DNA from: Azophilus sp965200465
Lineage (GTDB): Bacteria; Pseudomonadota; Gammaproteobacteria; Pseudomonadales; Azotimanducaceae
Assembly (NCBI GenBank): GCA_965200465.1
Contig: OZ241358.1
Location: 434,001-498,000 of the forward strand
Reading direction: 5' to 3'
Length of the DNA stretch: 64,000 bases
Part shown: piece by piece, positions 18,179 through 27,380 of the stretch
How positions within the stretch are numbered: position 1 is the first letter of the stretch
Layout: each line of letters begins with the position of its first letter
Program-made: the position numbers and the translations under genes
Notes under the pieces: generated by a model
What the model saw: only the letters and a program-made list of their open reading frames with translations
Told to the model about the DNA's origin: nothing
Database searches by the model: none

Positions 18179-18994
18179 TCAGGGTCCAGCCCATGTGCGG
18201 GCGTCCAGAGCCTGCCCGGTTACGCCCTTGGCGGCGTCGCTGAGGAGGTATAGGCAGAGGTCCAGGCGGGTTTCCGGCGGCGGCACGGTGGTTGGGTCTT
18301 CGCCGGGGTAGGCCTGCCGCCGCATGGCGGTGCGGGTGCCGCCGGGGTTGAGGCTGTTGACGCGGACGGCGCCTTCGTGGACGAATTCGTCGGCGAGCAC
18401 CTGCATCAAGCCCTCGATGGCGAACTTGGAGGCCGCGTAAGCGCCCCAGTAGGCTCGCCCCTCGCGGCCCACGGAGGACGAAGTGAAGACGATGGAGGCT
18501 TCGGCGCCCTGTACACGCCCGGTTTCCCGCATCAGGGGCGTCAGGGCTTGGGTCAGGGCGATGGCGGCGGTCAGGTTCACCCGCATGACGGCCTCCCACT
18601 CGGCCAGAGGGTAGTGCTCCACCGGCGTCTTGGCGCCCAGCGCCGAGGCGTTGTGAACCAAGCCGTCGAGACGGCCGAACTCCGCCTGCACCTGGTCGGC
18701 CAAGGCCGCGGCGGCGCCTTGGTCCAACAAGCCGAGGTCGCAGGGGACTATCACCGGCTTGGTGGCGCTGCGCTCGGCAATCCAGTCAAACACCGCCTCC
18801 AGCTTGGTGCGGGTCTTGCCGAGCAGCACCAGGTTCGCGCCGTAAAGCGCCAAGGCCTTCGCCAGCGCCCGTCCGATGCCGTCCCCGGCCCCGGTGACCA
18901 GCACGGTCTTGCCGGCAAAGCTCCCCTCGGCCGGCAGATGGCGCCAATGCGCTTGGGCTTTGGCCAACTCAGGATAGACCGCGTCAACCTGCAC
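18179..18994 (-). CDS. SDR-family oxidoreductase, YciK-like
   Basis: A 271-residue short-chain dehydrogenase. A short N-terminal extension (YPELAKAQAHWRHLP) precedes TGAGDGIGRALAKALALYGA. The NAS motif is in VHNASALG and the catalytic Tyr/Lys are in YWGAYAASKFAIEG. The insertion and the end ALDARTWAGP resemble YciK. No ATG lies near the domain start, so GTG at 18994 is chosen; an upstream open frame runs to 19255 but overlaps the next gene. Substrate unknown. Confidence 0.82.
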   Translation of the reverse strand: MQVDAVYPELAKAQAHWRHLPAEGSFAGKTVLVTGAGDGIGRALAKALALYGANLVLLGKTRTKLEAVFDWIAERSATKPVIVPCDLGLLDQGAAAALADQVQAEFGRLDGLVHNASALGAKTPVEHYPLAEWEAVMRVNLTAAIALTQALTPLMRETGRVQGAEASIVFTSSSVGREGRAYWGAYAASKFAIEGLMQVLADEFVHEGAVRVNSLNPGGTRTAMRRQAYPGEDPTTVPPPETRLDLCLYLLSDAAKGVTGQALDARTWAGP

Positions 18995-19043
18995 AACTAG
19001 CGCCGAGCGGGCTTTGCCGATGGCGTTTCGGAATGACCTGAAG

Positions 19044-19904
19044 CTAAGGCGCAAAGGCGTCCGCTGCGCATAGCCGATCCTGTTCAGCCGACAACACCCG
19101 CGACCGGCTGACGAACTGATGGGCTTCCCGAATGGCGCACTCTGGGTTGTGGGACGCCGTGAACAGGTTCCAAAGACGCAGCCTAGTTTCGTAAAGTCGG
19201 CAGCCCTCCAGAGCCTTGACGTAGTTCTGCAAGCGCTGGTGGGTCTCTTCAACATCTTGCGGCTGTGCGTCCATGCGCCAGCAGGCGGCTATCCCCAACA
19301 CCAAAAGGTCTCGGGAACTGCTCGCGTCGGCGTGGGAAGTCAGCAACGCTTGATCACCTGAGCGGACCAAGCGCTTAGGCGCAAGGCCGAACCGATTGTG
19401 GTTACGCTTGATCCAATCGTTGATCTGCCAATGGTCCATGCTCTTCATGTTGGTCGTAATGAGAAGGTCCGCGCCAATGGCAAGGGCTTCGGCAAGGATC
19501 TTCGCGTCCCGATGGGACGGGATTTCCTCGGAGTCATTCAAGGTGGGAAAGCACTCGAGTGTCAGGTTTGACAGCACTTCGTAAGCGACGGCGTCAGTTT
19601 CATCGGACAGCCGCACCAACTGATACGGCCCTTCCTTCGATACTAGATGCTTCACCCAAGTCCATTGATGGGCCAAGGCGCGTTTACGCACCCTTGCCGC
19701 GGTTTGGGGCAAGGGCCTCTTGAGGGCGGCATCTAGGCTGTGTGGGGGATTTTCCCATTGGATAAGCAGACCGTCGGTCATTTCATCGGCAACCGTGGGG
19801 AGCACTAGGGTTGCACCGCCGCGTATTTCCCGCCAACTGGCGTAGAGCCGCCTAGCAGCAGGCCGCGACAAGCAGTTCGTGTCGAATGCAATGCTCATGG
19901 GCAA
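19044..19904 (-). CDS. PIN-like domain protein, candidate toxin
   Basis: A 286-residue soluble protein. It opens IAFDTNCLSRPAAR with the first PIN Asp. The mid-region has SHRDAKILAEALAIGADLLITTNMKSM, matching the distal PIN motifs with conserved acidic residues and the T-x-N. It is longer than VapC, with a helical C-terminal extension of about 110 residues. The 76-codon gene immediately upstream overlaps its start by 10 bases, which suggests a two-gene toxin-antitoxin-like module. Target RNA and toxicity are not predictable. Confidence 0.65.
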   Translation of the reverse strand: MPMSIAFDTNCLSRPAARRLYASWREIRGGATLVLPTVADEMTDGLLIQWENPPHSLDAALKRPLPQTAARVRKRALAHQWTWVKHLVSKEGPYQLVRLSDETDAVAYEVLSNLTLECFPTLNDSEEIPSHRDAKILAEALAIGADLLITTNMKSMDHWQINDWIKRNHNRFGLAPKRLVRSGDQALLTSHADASSSRDLLVLGIAACWRMDAQPQDVEETHQRLQNYVKALEGCRLYETRLRLWNLFTASHNPECAIREAHQFVSRSRVLSAEQDRLCAADAFAP

Positions 19905-20125
19905 AAGCGTAGGGTCGGGCGCTTGTTCGCTCTCAGTTGCTTGGCTATGTGCATTTCAATGCGCTGAACGACGGGCGGCGCGGATGATGCACCGTAGCGC
20001 AAATCAAACAGCTCCGCCGCGTATTCGCGCAAGCGCTCCGGGTCCGCGTCCGGTTCGAGGCGCTGGAGGGCGGCAACCACTCCGTCAAGCAACGCTCGTT
20101 CCGCCGAAAGTGTCTGGTTGGCCAT
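19895..20125 (-). CDS. Small helical protein upstream of PIN gene, candidate antitoxin
   Basis: A 76-residue protein from ATG 20125: charged, leucine/alanine-rich and predicted mostly helical (ALLDGVVAALQRLEPDADPE). No domain is recognised. It overlaps the PIN-like gene start by 10 bases on the same strand, the main reason to suspect an antitoxin role. A longer frame starts at 20188 but the N-terminal 21 residues look like noise. Confidence 0.5.
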   Translation of the reverse strand: MANQTLSAERALLDGVVAALQRLEPDADPERLREYAAELFDLRYGASSAPPVVQRIEMHIAKQLRANKRPTLRFCP

Positions 20126-20141
20126 AAGCCGCAGTGTACAC

Positions 20142-20424
20142 GACGAGGGGACGGCAAATACTAAGCTAGAGCAGGGCGCACCCGCCATCCTGCTTGGCGG
20201 TGCCGCTGCCCGCCTATGCTACGGATTGTCAAGGCTGTCCCGAGACATCGATTTGGACTTGCTTCACCAAGACGGGATGCAGCGTCAGCAATCGCCCCAT
20301 AAAGTCCAGCGATCAACTGCTGGTCTGGGACTGCCTTGAAGTCGAATGCAACGTCGATATCCGCGCCCTTGACTTAGAGGGCGGACGCGAAGCCGGCCCA
20401 AACGTGCGAGGGCCGTTTCCCTAG
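20142..20424 (+). pseudogene. AbiEii-type nucleotidyltransferase remnant
   Basis: One frame encodes ILLGGAAARLCYGLSRLSRD followed by IDLDLL, matching the GG...R.S.D-I/L-D nucleotidyltransferase signature of AbiEii/AbiGii toxins. It then stops after about 35 more residues, and a second frame carries WDCLEVECNVDIRALDLE to a stop at 20422-20424. No intact start or C-terminus remains. It overlaps the end of ubiG on the opposite strand. Confidence 0.55.
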
Positions 20425-21128
20425 GCATCGGGTTTGCTGGCCCGCAGCAGGTAGTTGACTTCCACATCCGAGGACAGCTTGGCGATGCGCGAGAAGGGGT
20501 TGTAGCGCAGGCCGATGATCTGCTCCACCTGCAGGCCGGCTTGGCGCACGGCGGCGGCCAGTTCCGCGGGGCGGATGAACTTGGCGTAGTCATGGGTGCC
20601 CTTGGGCAGGATGTTCAGGACGTACTCCGCGCCGAGCACCGCCAGCAGATAGGCTTTCGGATGGCGGTTGATGGTGGAGAAGATCAGGGTGCCGCCGGGG
20701 GCCGCCAGGTGCGCGCAGGCGGCGACGGTGGAGGCGTAGTCGGGAACATGCTCCAGCAGCTCCAGGCAGGTCACGGCGGCGAAGGCGTTGGGCCTTTGTT
20801 CGGCCAGGCTTTCGGCGGTGGCGGCCAGATACTCCACCTTTGCGCCGCTGTCCAGGGCGTGGCGGCGGGCCACGGCGAGCGGCTTCTCCGCCATGTCGAT
20901 GCCGGTGACTTCGGCCCCGGCTGCGGCCAGCGCTTCGGCAAGCAGGCCGCCGCCGCAGCCGACGTCCAGCACTGGGCCGCGCTCCAAGTGGGTGTGCGCC
21001 AGCACATACTCCAAGCGCACCGGGTTGAGGTCGTGCAGCGCCTTGAAGTCCCCGTCCGGGTCCCACCAGCGCTGCGCCAGCGCATCGAACTTGTCTATTT
21101 CGTCGGGGTCCAGGTTGTCGGCGTTCAA
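20421..21128 (-). CDS. ubiG: Ubiquinone biosynthesis O-methyltransferase
   Basis: A 235-residue class I SAM methyltransferase that performs both O-methylations in ubiquinone synthesis. The N-terminus has EIDKFDALAQRWWDPDGDFK. The SAM motif is VLDVGCGGGLLAEALA near residue 53 and the C-terminus has KGTHDYAKFIRPAEL. Its placement next to a TRZ/ATZ-type amidohydrolase on the same strand is common in gammaproteobacteria. Confidence 0.93.
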   Translation of the reverse strand: MNADNLDPDEIDKFDALAQRWWDPDGDFKALHDLNPVRLEYVLAHTHLERGPVLDVGCGGGLLAEALAAAGAEVTGIDMAEKPLAVARRHALDSGAKVEYLAATAESLAEQRPNAFAAVTCLELLEHVPDYASTVAACAHLAAPGGTLIFSTINRHPKAYLLAVLGAEYVLNILPKGTHDYAKFIRPAELAAAVRQAGLQVEQIIGLRYNPFSRIAKLSSDVEVNYLLRASKPDA

Positions 21129-21205
21129 GGCGTTTCTCCTATTTGGCGCACATTGGGCGGCGAGGGGCCGCCGAGGCTCGGGGGAACGGCGGCCCTTGGC
21201 TGCGC

Positions 21206-22516
21206 CTAGGCATGGGAGCGCTGCGCCAGTTCATGCACCTGCCTAGGCAAGCCCGCCATGTCGATGGTGTCCCACTTGCCCTCCGCATACAGGCGGCGGC
21301 CGGCCACCCACACATGGCTGACCGCGCCGCCGGCCGGGCCGTGAACCAACGCCGCCATCGGGTCGCGCACCGGCAGAAAGGAGGGGCCGCTGAGATCGAC
21401 GGCGATCAGATCCGCCTGTTTGCCCGGTTCCAGGGAGCCGATTTCGCCCTCCAGCCCCAACGCCTTGGCGCCGTCCAAGGTGGCCATGCGCAGCATGTCC
21501 GTCGCCGCGCCTTCGCCGGCGCCGCCGAGCTGCTTGGCCAGCAGGGCGGCCAAGCGGGCTTCGGCGAAGATGTCCAAGGCGTTGTTGGAGGCGGCGCCGT
21601 CAGTGCCAAGGGCCACATCGACGCCGGCTTGGCGCAGGCGCGGCAAGGGACATACGCCGCTGGCCAACTTCAGGTTGGAGTGGGGGCAATGCACCACCTT
21701 GACGCCATGCTCGGCGACCAGCGCCACTTCCTCTTCGGTTAGCTGCGTCATGTGAACCGCCTGCAAGGAGGGGTTCAACAAGCCGATTTGGTTCAAGTGA
21801 AGTATCCAAGAACGGCCGTTGCGCCGCATGGCGTCCTCGACCTCGGCGGCGTTTTCATGCAGATGCGTCTGCACGGGGCGGTCGAGCTCCTCTGCGTACA
21901 TCAGGGTCTTCTGCAGCGCCTCTTTGCTGGTTGCGTAAGCGGAATGGGGGCCTAGGGCGATGCGGATGCGGTCATGCTTGCGGTAGGCGTCATGCAGCTC
22001 CAGGCCTTTGTGGAAGCACTCGCTTGGGCCGCCGCTCCAGGGATTGGGGAAATCGATGATGGGAAAGGCGATCTGCGCTCGGACGCCGGCCCGCTCGGCC
22101 CGCTCGGCCGCCTGTTCGGGAAAGAAGTACAGGTCGGCGAAGCAGGTGATGCCCCGGCTGAGCATCTCGGCGATGGCGAGGTCCGTGCCGATGCGCACCA
22201 TTTCGGTGGACACCAGCCGCTGCTCCAAGGGCCAGATCGCCTCCTCCAGCCAAGCCTGCAGGGCAAGGTCTTCAGCAACGCCCCGCAGCAGGCTCATGGC
22301 GGCGTGGCAGTGGGCGTTGACCAGCCCCGGCAGCAGTGCGTGGTTGGCCAGTTCGACCGAGTTTTGGGGCTGGAATTGCTCGGCGAGGTCGGCGGCCCGT
22401 CCCACCGCCAGAATGCGCCCGCGGTCAACGGCGACGGCGCCCTGTTCGATGGGTTGCGGCGACGGTGCGATCGGCAGGCACCAGCGGCTGCGGATCATGA
22501 GTTCGCAAGGGGCCAT
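21206..22516 (-). CDS. TRZ/ATZ-family amidohydrolase, MtaD/SAH-deaminase-like
   Basis: A 436-residue metal-dependent deaminase. Metal ligands are in LVNAHCHAAMS, the THLHENAAEVED segment and the VALGTDGAASNN Asp. The layout matches 5-methylthioadenosine/S-adenosylhomocysteine deaminases, which hydrolyse an exocyclic amine in nucleoside salvage. Being just upstream of ubiG is consistent, since methyl transfer produces S-adenosylhomocysteine. Exact substrate is inferred. Confidence 0.85.
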   Translation of the reverse strand: MAPCELMIRSRWCLPIAPSPQPIEQGAVAVDRGRILAVGRAADLAEQFQPQNSVELANHALLPGLVNAHCHAAMSLLRGVAEDLALQAWLEEAIWPLEQRLVSTEMVRIGTDLAIAEMLSRGITCFADLYFFPEQAAERAERAGVRAQIAFPIIDFPNPWSGGPSECFHKGLELHDAYRKHDRIRIALGPHSAYATSKEALQKTLMYAEELDRPVQTHLHENAAEVEDAMRRNGRSWILHLNQIGLLNPSLQAVHMTQLTEEEVALVAEHGVKVVHCPHSNLKLASGVCPLPRLRQAGVDVALGTDGAASNNALDIFAEARLAALLAKQLGGAGEGAATDMLRMATLDGAKALGLEGEIGSLEPGKQADLIAVDLSGPSFLPVRDPMAALVHGPAGGAVSHVWVAGRRLYAEGKWDTIDMAGLPRQVHELAQRSHA

Positions 22517-22687
22517 GAGAGAATTGTACTATGGTGTTGAAATGCTTTGCGGAGGCGGCCGAAACCGCGGCAAGCAAAGCCGGCAGGATGGCTAAAGCAC
22601 CGCCTCCCCGATGGCGCCTACTCGATGCGAGGCCGGACGCGCCAATCGAAGCCGCTTGGCGCCGAGGTCTTGGCTACGAAGAGGGAT

Positions 22688-22879
22688 TCAGTCCTTGGCT
22701 TCGCCAAGCTGTTCCCCCGTTCCGTCAGCGTCGGCGGATGCCTCTTCGGTGCGACGGGCGATTGCCGCCACATCGCGCTGTATTTCGCTTAGGCGGAAGA
22801 TGAGATCGGGAAGCTGGTCGGTGATTCGCCACAGCAGGTAGGCGATGCCGATCAGCACCAGCAAGGATAAAAAGCCCAT
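22688..22879 (-). CDS. Small single-pass membrane protein
   Basis: A 63-residue protein from ATG 22879 with GGAGGG just upstream. Residues 2-18 (GFLSLLVLIGIAYLLWR) form one TM helix, followed by an amphipathic helix ITDQLPDLIFRLSEIQRDVA and an acidic tail. No family name is recognised. The membrane anchor plus coiled helix suggests a scaffold or regulator. Confidence 0.6.
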   Translation of the reverse strand: MGFLSLLVLIGIAYLLWRITDQLPDLIFRLSEIQRDVAAIARRTEEASADADGTGEQLGEAKD

Positions 22880-22959
22880 GGGGCGACCCTCCGTTGTTGT
22901 GTTTGACCGAGCATGGATATACACGCTCAGGCCCCCTTAGTCCAGCCCGCAAACTTCAC

Positions 22960-23478
22960 CTAGGGCAGCGGTTGGCGGGCGGGGGAAAATGTCGGCGGCA
23001 GGGTCTTCGGGCTGCTTAGGATCTCCAGGCTGGCCGCGCCGGGAGCGAGGGCGTCCGGCCCGCCGTCCCATTGCAGCAGCGCAGCGCCGAAGGTGGGCAG
23101 GTTGTCCGTCACTCGTTCGCCGGCCAGCAGGTTGACGCACCAGGTGATGCCGGGGTTATGGGCGATGATCGCCGCGGTCTCAACGGTGTTCGGCGTTTCC
23201 TGCGCCACTTGCACAAGAGTCTCCGGGGCGGCGCCGTAGAGACGGTGATCCAGCTGCAAAACGGCGTCGGGGAAGGCCCCCGCCACATAGTCCGCAGTGG
23301 CCCGCGCCCGCACCGCGTCGCTGCTCCAGAGCCACTCAATGGGCAAGGGCTGTTTGGCCAGCCAAGCCTGCATCCTAGGGCCGTCCCGCTCGCCGCGAGC
23401 GTTGAGGGGTCGATCAAAGTCGCCCCGCGCTCCGCTGCTCCAGGACGACTTGGCGTGCCTGATCAACCATAGGTGCAT
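22960..23478 (-). CDS. sixA: Histidine phosphatase, SixA type
   Basis: A 172-residue phosphoglycerate-mutase-like protein. The RHG-type motif is LIRHAKSSW at residues 5-13, the second catalytic segment is SSDAVRARATADY near 52, and the distal His is in IIAHNPGI. SixA removes phosphate from histidine phosphotransfer proteins; an equivalent role here is inferred. The last 25 residues are not conserved. Confidence 0.85.
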   Translation of the reverse strand: MHLWLIRHAKSSWSSGARGDFDRPLNARGERDGPRMQAWLAKQPLPIEWLWSSDAVRARATADYVAGAFPDAVLQLDHRLYGAAPETLVQVAQETPNTVETAAIIAHNPGITWCVNLLAGERVTDNLPTFGAALLQWDGGPDALAPGAASLEILSSPKTLPPTFSPARQPLP

Positions 23479-23505
23479 GAGTTTTCCGCCCCCTGACGCC
23501 TCTAG

Positions 23506-24237
23506 TCAGCCATCCAACTTGCCCAGCGCCCAAACCCGTTGCGCAAGCTGGATGGCCTCTTGATTTGGCGACTGCGCTTCGAGAACTTCCTTTTTCAGTT
23601 TATGGACAAATGACTTACGGCTCTCCCACCAGATCTTCTCACCTCGACTTTTATAAGGGTCACTCCGTTGGCTTGCGCCTTCCGCATCAATTACCAGACA
23701 ACCTTGCACCTCGGTTCGCGGCGGCGCCCAGTTGCGCACCGCCTTCACATTGGCGGCCATTTGCCCCAATGCCCGACTGAACTCCTTCTTTGGTATGCGG
23801 CTTGACTTAGTCTCAACGACCCAAACCCTTAGCGGCGTCGCCACTATATGGTCGATGTTTCCCTCCTTGGCGATGTCCATCACATCATGGGCGACCGCGC
23901 AGCCCGGTGCCGTCACAGCGTATTCGATTGCATGGCCCACTTCGGTCTCCGTGAGATGGCCCTTTTTTAGGTAGTCCAACCGCCAACGACTCCATCGCAG
24001 CCGGTAGAGCCAAATTGCGGAGAATGTCAAAGCGCCAAGCATGATGCCCCCCGTCCAACTTGGCCACCAGCTCTGCAGCAGGATGCCGATGCATACGCCG
24101 CCCAGCATCCCGAAGCCGAATACGGCCGGCACTCCGCGCCCAAGTAGCTGCTTGCGCAGCCAATTTCCCGGTTCCCGCCGCAATTTTCCGTTCGCTTCGC
24201 TGCGTTGGCCGTGTGGTGGTTGCCGACCGCCCGTCAC
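23506..24237 (-). CDS. Membrane-anchored NERD-domain protein
   Basis: A 243-residue protein. Two hydrophobic segments at about residues 35-75 anchor it. The NERD (nuclease-related) domain follows, with the nuclease-like core GNIDHIVATPLRVWVVETKS near residue 130 containing the D and E-x-K pattern. A nuclease or DNA-processing role is known only by similarity. The start codon overlaps the stop of the upstream LLM gene by four bases. Confidence 0.8.
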   Translation of the reverse strand: MTGGRQPPHGQRSEANGKLRREPGNWLRKQLLGRGVPAVFGFGMLGGVCIGILLQSWWPSWTGGIMLGALTFSAIWLYRLRWSRWRLDYLKKGHLTETEVGHAIEYAVTAPGCAVAHDVMDIAKEGNIDHIVATPLRVWVVETKSSRIPKKEFSRALGQMAANVKAVRNWAPPRTEVQGCLVIDAEGASQRSDPYKSRGEKIWWESRKSFVHKLKKEVLEAQSPNQEAIQLAQRVWALGKLDG

Positions 24238-25139
24238 CAGATGGCGAAGAACTCCTCCAGCGCCTGCATTTGGCCGCCGGAGGCGGACGACGGCACGATG
24301 ATGGGGGTTTTGACGCCGGCGTCGAACCAGGCTTCGATGCCTTCGCGCACTTTGGCGGCGGCGCCGAACAGGGTGGTGTCCGCCAGCCAGCGGTCGGACA
24401 GGGCGGCCGCCACGCCGTCCCGGTCCTCGGCATTGATGGCCGCTTCCACGCCTTCCATTTCCTCAACGTAGCCGGCCTCCCTCCAGTAGTTGCGGTAGTT
24501 CGGCAGGTAGGCGTAGCTGGTGAGGGTGCGGCGGTTCACCGCCTTGGCGGCGGCCTCGTCGTCGCTGATGCAGGTGGGAATCATGTTGCCGATGAAGAAC
24601 GCATCGTTGGCGCGCGCCGCCTCGCTTAGGTTGGCCAGCGACGCCGCCATGTGGCTGCGGGCGCCGTTGGCGAACACCATGCCGTCGGCGATTTCCTCCG
24701 CCAGCCGAATCATGCCGCCACGCAGCGCCGCCAAGGTGATGGGCGGCAACTCGCCCACCCGGGGCGCGGCCCGCAGTTCCGCCACAAAGCGGCGGATGTC
24801 CTCCAGCGGCTTGCCTCCGGCCACCCCCAGCCGCTTTAGGGCCGGTTCGTGGCTGACGCCGATGCCGAAGCGGAAGCGCCCCCCGGAAACCTCGTGAATG
24901 AAGGAGGCCGTGTGGGCGAACTCGTTGACGTTGCGCAGATAGATGGGGGTGATGCAGGTGCCGAACGGAATCCGGCGGGTGCGCAGGGCGATGGCTTGGC
25001 ACAGCGCTAGGCTGTCCCCTAAGCTGGGGCCGTAGATGCCGGAAAACCCGCGCTGCTCGATTTCCTCGGCGACTGCAAGGGTGCGCAGCCGCCGCCCAGG
25101 CACGGCGGCAAGGCTGACGGCGGGAAGACGGTTTGACAT
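24234..25139 (-). CDS. LLM-class flavin-dependent oxidoreductase
   Basis: A 301-residue luciferase-like oxidoreductase. Segments RIPFGTCITPIYLRN, SGGRFRFGIGVSHEP and the helical WLADTTLFGAAAKVREGIEA fit the family. It probably depends on F420 or FMN. Substrate is unresolved. It is one of three LLM genes in this window, which is a high number and typical of some marine gammaproteobacterial genomes. Confidence 0.82.
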   Translation of the reverse strand: MSNRLPAVSLAAVPGRRLRTLAVAEEIEQRGFSGIYGPSLGDSLALCQAIALRTRRIPFGTCITPIYLRNVNEFAHTASFIHEVSGGRFRFGIGVSHEPALKRLGVAGGKPLEDIRRFVAELRAAPRVGELPPITLAALRGGMIRLAEEIADGMVFANGARSHMAASLANLSEAARANDAFFIGNMIPTCISDDEAAAKAVNRRTLTSYAYLPNYRNYWREAGYVEEMEGVEAAINAEDRDGVAAALSDRWLADTTLFGAAAKVREGIEAWFDAGVKTPIIVPSSASGGQMQALEEFFAIW

Positions 25140-25196
25140 GGCGTCCTCAGTTGAGTTGAGTTCGGTGCAAAAGCTGCGGGACGGGCGCGGAGCCCG

Positions 25197-26279
25197 TTAT
25201 GCGGGGTCCACTCGAATGACCCGCCCGTTGTTGGAGTCCGTTAGGATGTAAAGCCGACCGTCCGGCGCCGCCCGCACGTCGCGGATGCGCTCGTCTATCT
25301 CCTCAAACATCCGCTGCGGCTCGCCGGCCTGCCCGTCCTTGACGGTGATGCGCTGCACATGGTTGAACACTAGGGAGGTGACGAACAGGCTGCCGCGCCA
25401 TTCGGGGAAGACGCCGCCGGGGTGCCAAGCCATGCCGCCGGGGGCGATGGACGGCGTCCAATGCAGGAGCGGCTGCGTGGTGCCTTCGTATTCGGTGAAG
25501 GGCGATATCACGGCGCCGTTGTAGTCCTTGCCGAAGGTGGCCATCGGCCAGCCGTAGTTGTTGCCCGGCTCGATGAGGTTGAGCTCGTCCCCCCCCAGCG
25601 GCCCGTGCTCATTCAGATAGACCCGTCCTTCATCGTCCATGACCAAGCCTTGCGGGTTGCGGTGCCCCAATGTCCAGATTTCGCCGCGCGCACCCTGCCT
25701 CCCTGCAAAGGGATTGTCCTCCGGCGCCGCGCCCTCGTCGGTAAGGCGCAGGGTCTTGCCGAGCAGCGAGTCAAGCTTCTGCGCCTGCTCCCGATAGCTC
25801 ATGCCGTCCCCGGTGGTCAGCAGCATGGTGCCATCGGGCAGAAACAGCAGCCGGCCGCCGAAGTGGTACGAGCCGCTCTTGAGGGGGGCCACCGTGAAAA
25901 GGACCTGCAAGTCCTCAAGCGCCTTCCCGTTGAAGCGGGCGCGGGCGATGCGGGTGGCGTTCTCCCTGCGGGTTCCATGCGCATAGGTTAGGTAGAGCAG
26001 GCGATTGGCGGCGAAGTTCGGGTGCGGCGCCACGTCGAACAGGCCGCCTTGCCCGCGGGCGTAAACCTTCGGTACGCCGGCGATGGGCTGCGTCGCAAGC
26101 GCGCCGTCGCGGATGCTCCGCAGGGCGCCGTTGCGCTCCGTCACCAGCAGCTCGCCGTCCGGCAGAAAGGCCAGGCACCAAGGATGGTTCAAGCCCTCGG
26201 CAACCGTTTGCAGTTGATAGCCGCCTAGGGCTGGGTTGGCGGCCAAGATCAGGCCGGCCAGCAAAAAAAATCGACGCAT
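25197..26279 (-). CDS. PQQ-dependent sugar dehydrogenase (soluble aldose type)
   Basis: A 360-residue secreted six-bladed propeller. A signal peptide (residues 1-19, ANPALG) precedes GLNHPWCLAFLPDGELLVTE. The typical motifs YHFGGRLLFLPDGTMLLTTGD, WTLGHRNPQGL and GPLGGDELNLI follow. Such enzymes oxidise aldoses with PQQ in the periplasm. The start at 26279 is chosen because it gives a clean signal peptide and has GGGGAAG upstream. Confidence 0.9.
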   Translation of the reverse strand: MRRFFLLAGLILAANPALGGYQLQTVAEGLNHPWCLAFLPDGELLVTERNGALRSIRDGALATQPIAGVPKVYARGQGGLFDVAPHPNFAANRLLYLTYAHGTRRENATRIARARFNGKALEDLQVLFTVAPLKSGSYHFGGRLLFLPDGTMLLTTGDGMSYREQAQKLDSLLGKTLRLTDEGAAPEDNPFAGRQGARGEIWTLGHRNPQGLVMDDEGRVYLNEHGPLGGDELNLIEPGNNYGWPMATFGKDYNGAVISPFTEYEGTTQPLLHWTPSIAPGGMAWHPGGVFPEWRGSLFVTSLVFNHVQRITVKDGQAGEPQRMFEEIDERIRDVRAAPDGRLYILTDSNNGRVIRVDPA

Positions 26280-26320
26280 GCTCTTCCCCTGAAGGCTGAA
26301 AGTCGTCACTATGCTACCCC

Positions 26321-26800
26321 ATGCCATGGGTGCGTAAAATCCTCAGCTACGCGGCGGCGGTGCTCCTGACCACGGGGCTGGCCTGTGCGTTCTCAAGCCA
26401 TTTTGTGCTTTGGGCCTTGTCCGACCTCGGCGTTGAGATCGGCGTTGGGCTTTGGCTGGCCACCATGGCGGGAGACGTTGTGGGCACGATGCCGCTTTAC
26501 GGCGGCATCATTGCGGTTGCGCTTGGCATCGCTTTCCCGGTGGCCGCCCTCATCGTCAAAATGCTGCGGCGAATGGGCGTGGCTTGGCTGGGTCTGCGGC
26601 CTTTGGGTTTCACTGCGGGCGGCGCGGCGGCCATGCTGACGGCGCTGTTCGTCGTTTACCTCTTGGTGGAGGAGTTGCCGGTGGCGGGAGCCAGCACTTC
26701 CTTCGGCTTGGCCGCCCAAGCCTTGGCCGGCGCCGCCGGCGGCTTGCTTTTCGCTTGGCTGACGAACCGCGCGCAGGGCGAATCCACGCCCTCGGCCTAG
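26321..26800 (+). CDS. Hypothetical membrane protein with four TM segments
   Basis: A 159-residue hydrophobic protein with TM helices near residues 8-33, 56-82, 100-117 and 125-147. No family is recognised with certainty. It starts 41 bases away from the divergent sugar dehydrogenase, so both promoters must share that short gap. Inner-membrane location is the only safe statement. Confidence 0.65.
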   Translation: MPWVRKILSYAAAVLLTTGLACAFSSHFVLWALSDLGVEIGVGLWLATMAGDVVGTMPLYGGIIAVALGIAFPVAALIVKMLRRMGVAWLGLRPLGFTAGGAAAMLTALFVVYLLVEELPVAGASTSFGLAAQALAGAAGGLLFAWLTNRAQGESTPSA

Positions 26801-26881
26801 TCCGGCGCCAGCGCCGTTCCGAAAGCCGCTTCCCGCATTTCCACATGCGCCAAAGCTTTTCAGCAGGCTGTTGAGGCGGTC

Positions 26882-27286
26882 ATGGGATACCGTTTGGCGG
26901 CGGATGCGCTGGTGCTGGCCCACGGCGCCTTCATACTGTTTGTGGTTTTTGGCGGCCTATTGACGCTGCGCCGGCCATGGCTGGCCCTGCTGCACCTGCC
27001 CGCCGCCGTTTGGGGTGCGCTGGTCGAGGCCGCCGGATGGGTTTGCCCGCTCACTTCAGTGGAGGTGAGCCTGCGCCTCGCCGCCGGGGAAGCCGGCTAC
27101 AGCGGCGGCTTCGTGGAGCGCTACCTGATCCCGGCCATCTACCCGGCGGGGCTGACGCGAGGCGTTCAGTTCGCCCTTGCCGCCCTTGTGTTGGCCGTCA
27201 ATCTGGCGGTTTACGCGGTGGTTCTAAGGCGCAGCAGGAAGTTCACCTACCCTAAGTGCTGGGCTTCGCGTGGATCAACCAATTGA
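26882..27286 (+). CDS. DUF2784-family membrane protein
   Basis: A 134-residue protein with about three TM helices. The motifs HGAFILFVVFGGLL, WGALVEAAGWVCPLT and FVERYLIPAIYPAGLTR are the DUF2784 hallmarks. Function is unknown in the family. It follows the preceding membrane protein on the same strand by 81 bases. Confidence 0.82.
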   Translation: MGYRLAADALVLAHGAFILFVVFGGLLTLRRPWLALLHLPAAVWGALVEAAGWVCPLTSVEVSLRLAAGEAGYSGGFVERYLIPAIYPAGLTRGVQFALAALVLAVNLAVYAVVLRRSRKFTYPKCWASRGSTN

Positions 27287-27380
27287 TTTTTTAGGAGGGT
27301 CCTTGTGACGCGGATAAAACTAGCGGATCTGTTCAAGGCATGGAGGTGACGGTGGAGGCGCGGCCCTAGACGCCGACAGG

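Noticed and set aside
22531..22803. A 90-codon plus-strand reading frame between two minus-strand genes
   Set aside because: It overlaps the better-supported small membrane protein on the other strand, has no domain or ribosome site, and looks like a high-GC chance frame.
27304..27370. Possible asparaginyl-tRNA synthetase N-terminal remnant
   Set aside because: Short pieces such as TRIKLADLF and MEVTVEARP faintly resemble an AsnS start, but they are in different frames and too short to support a call.
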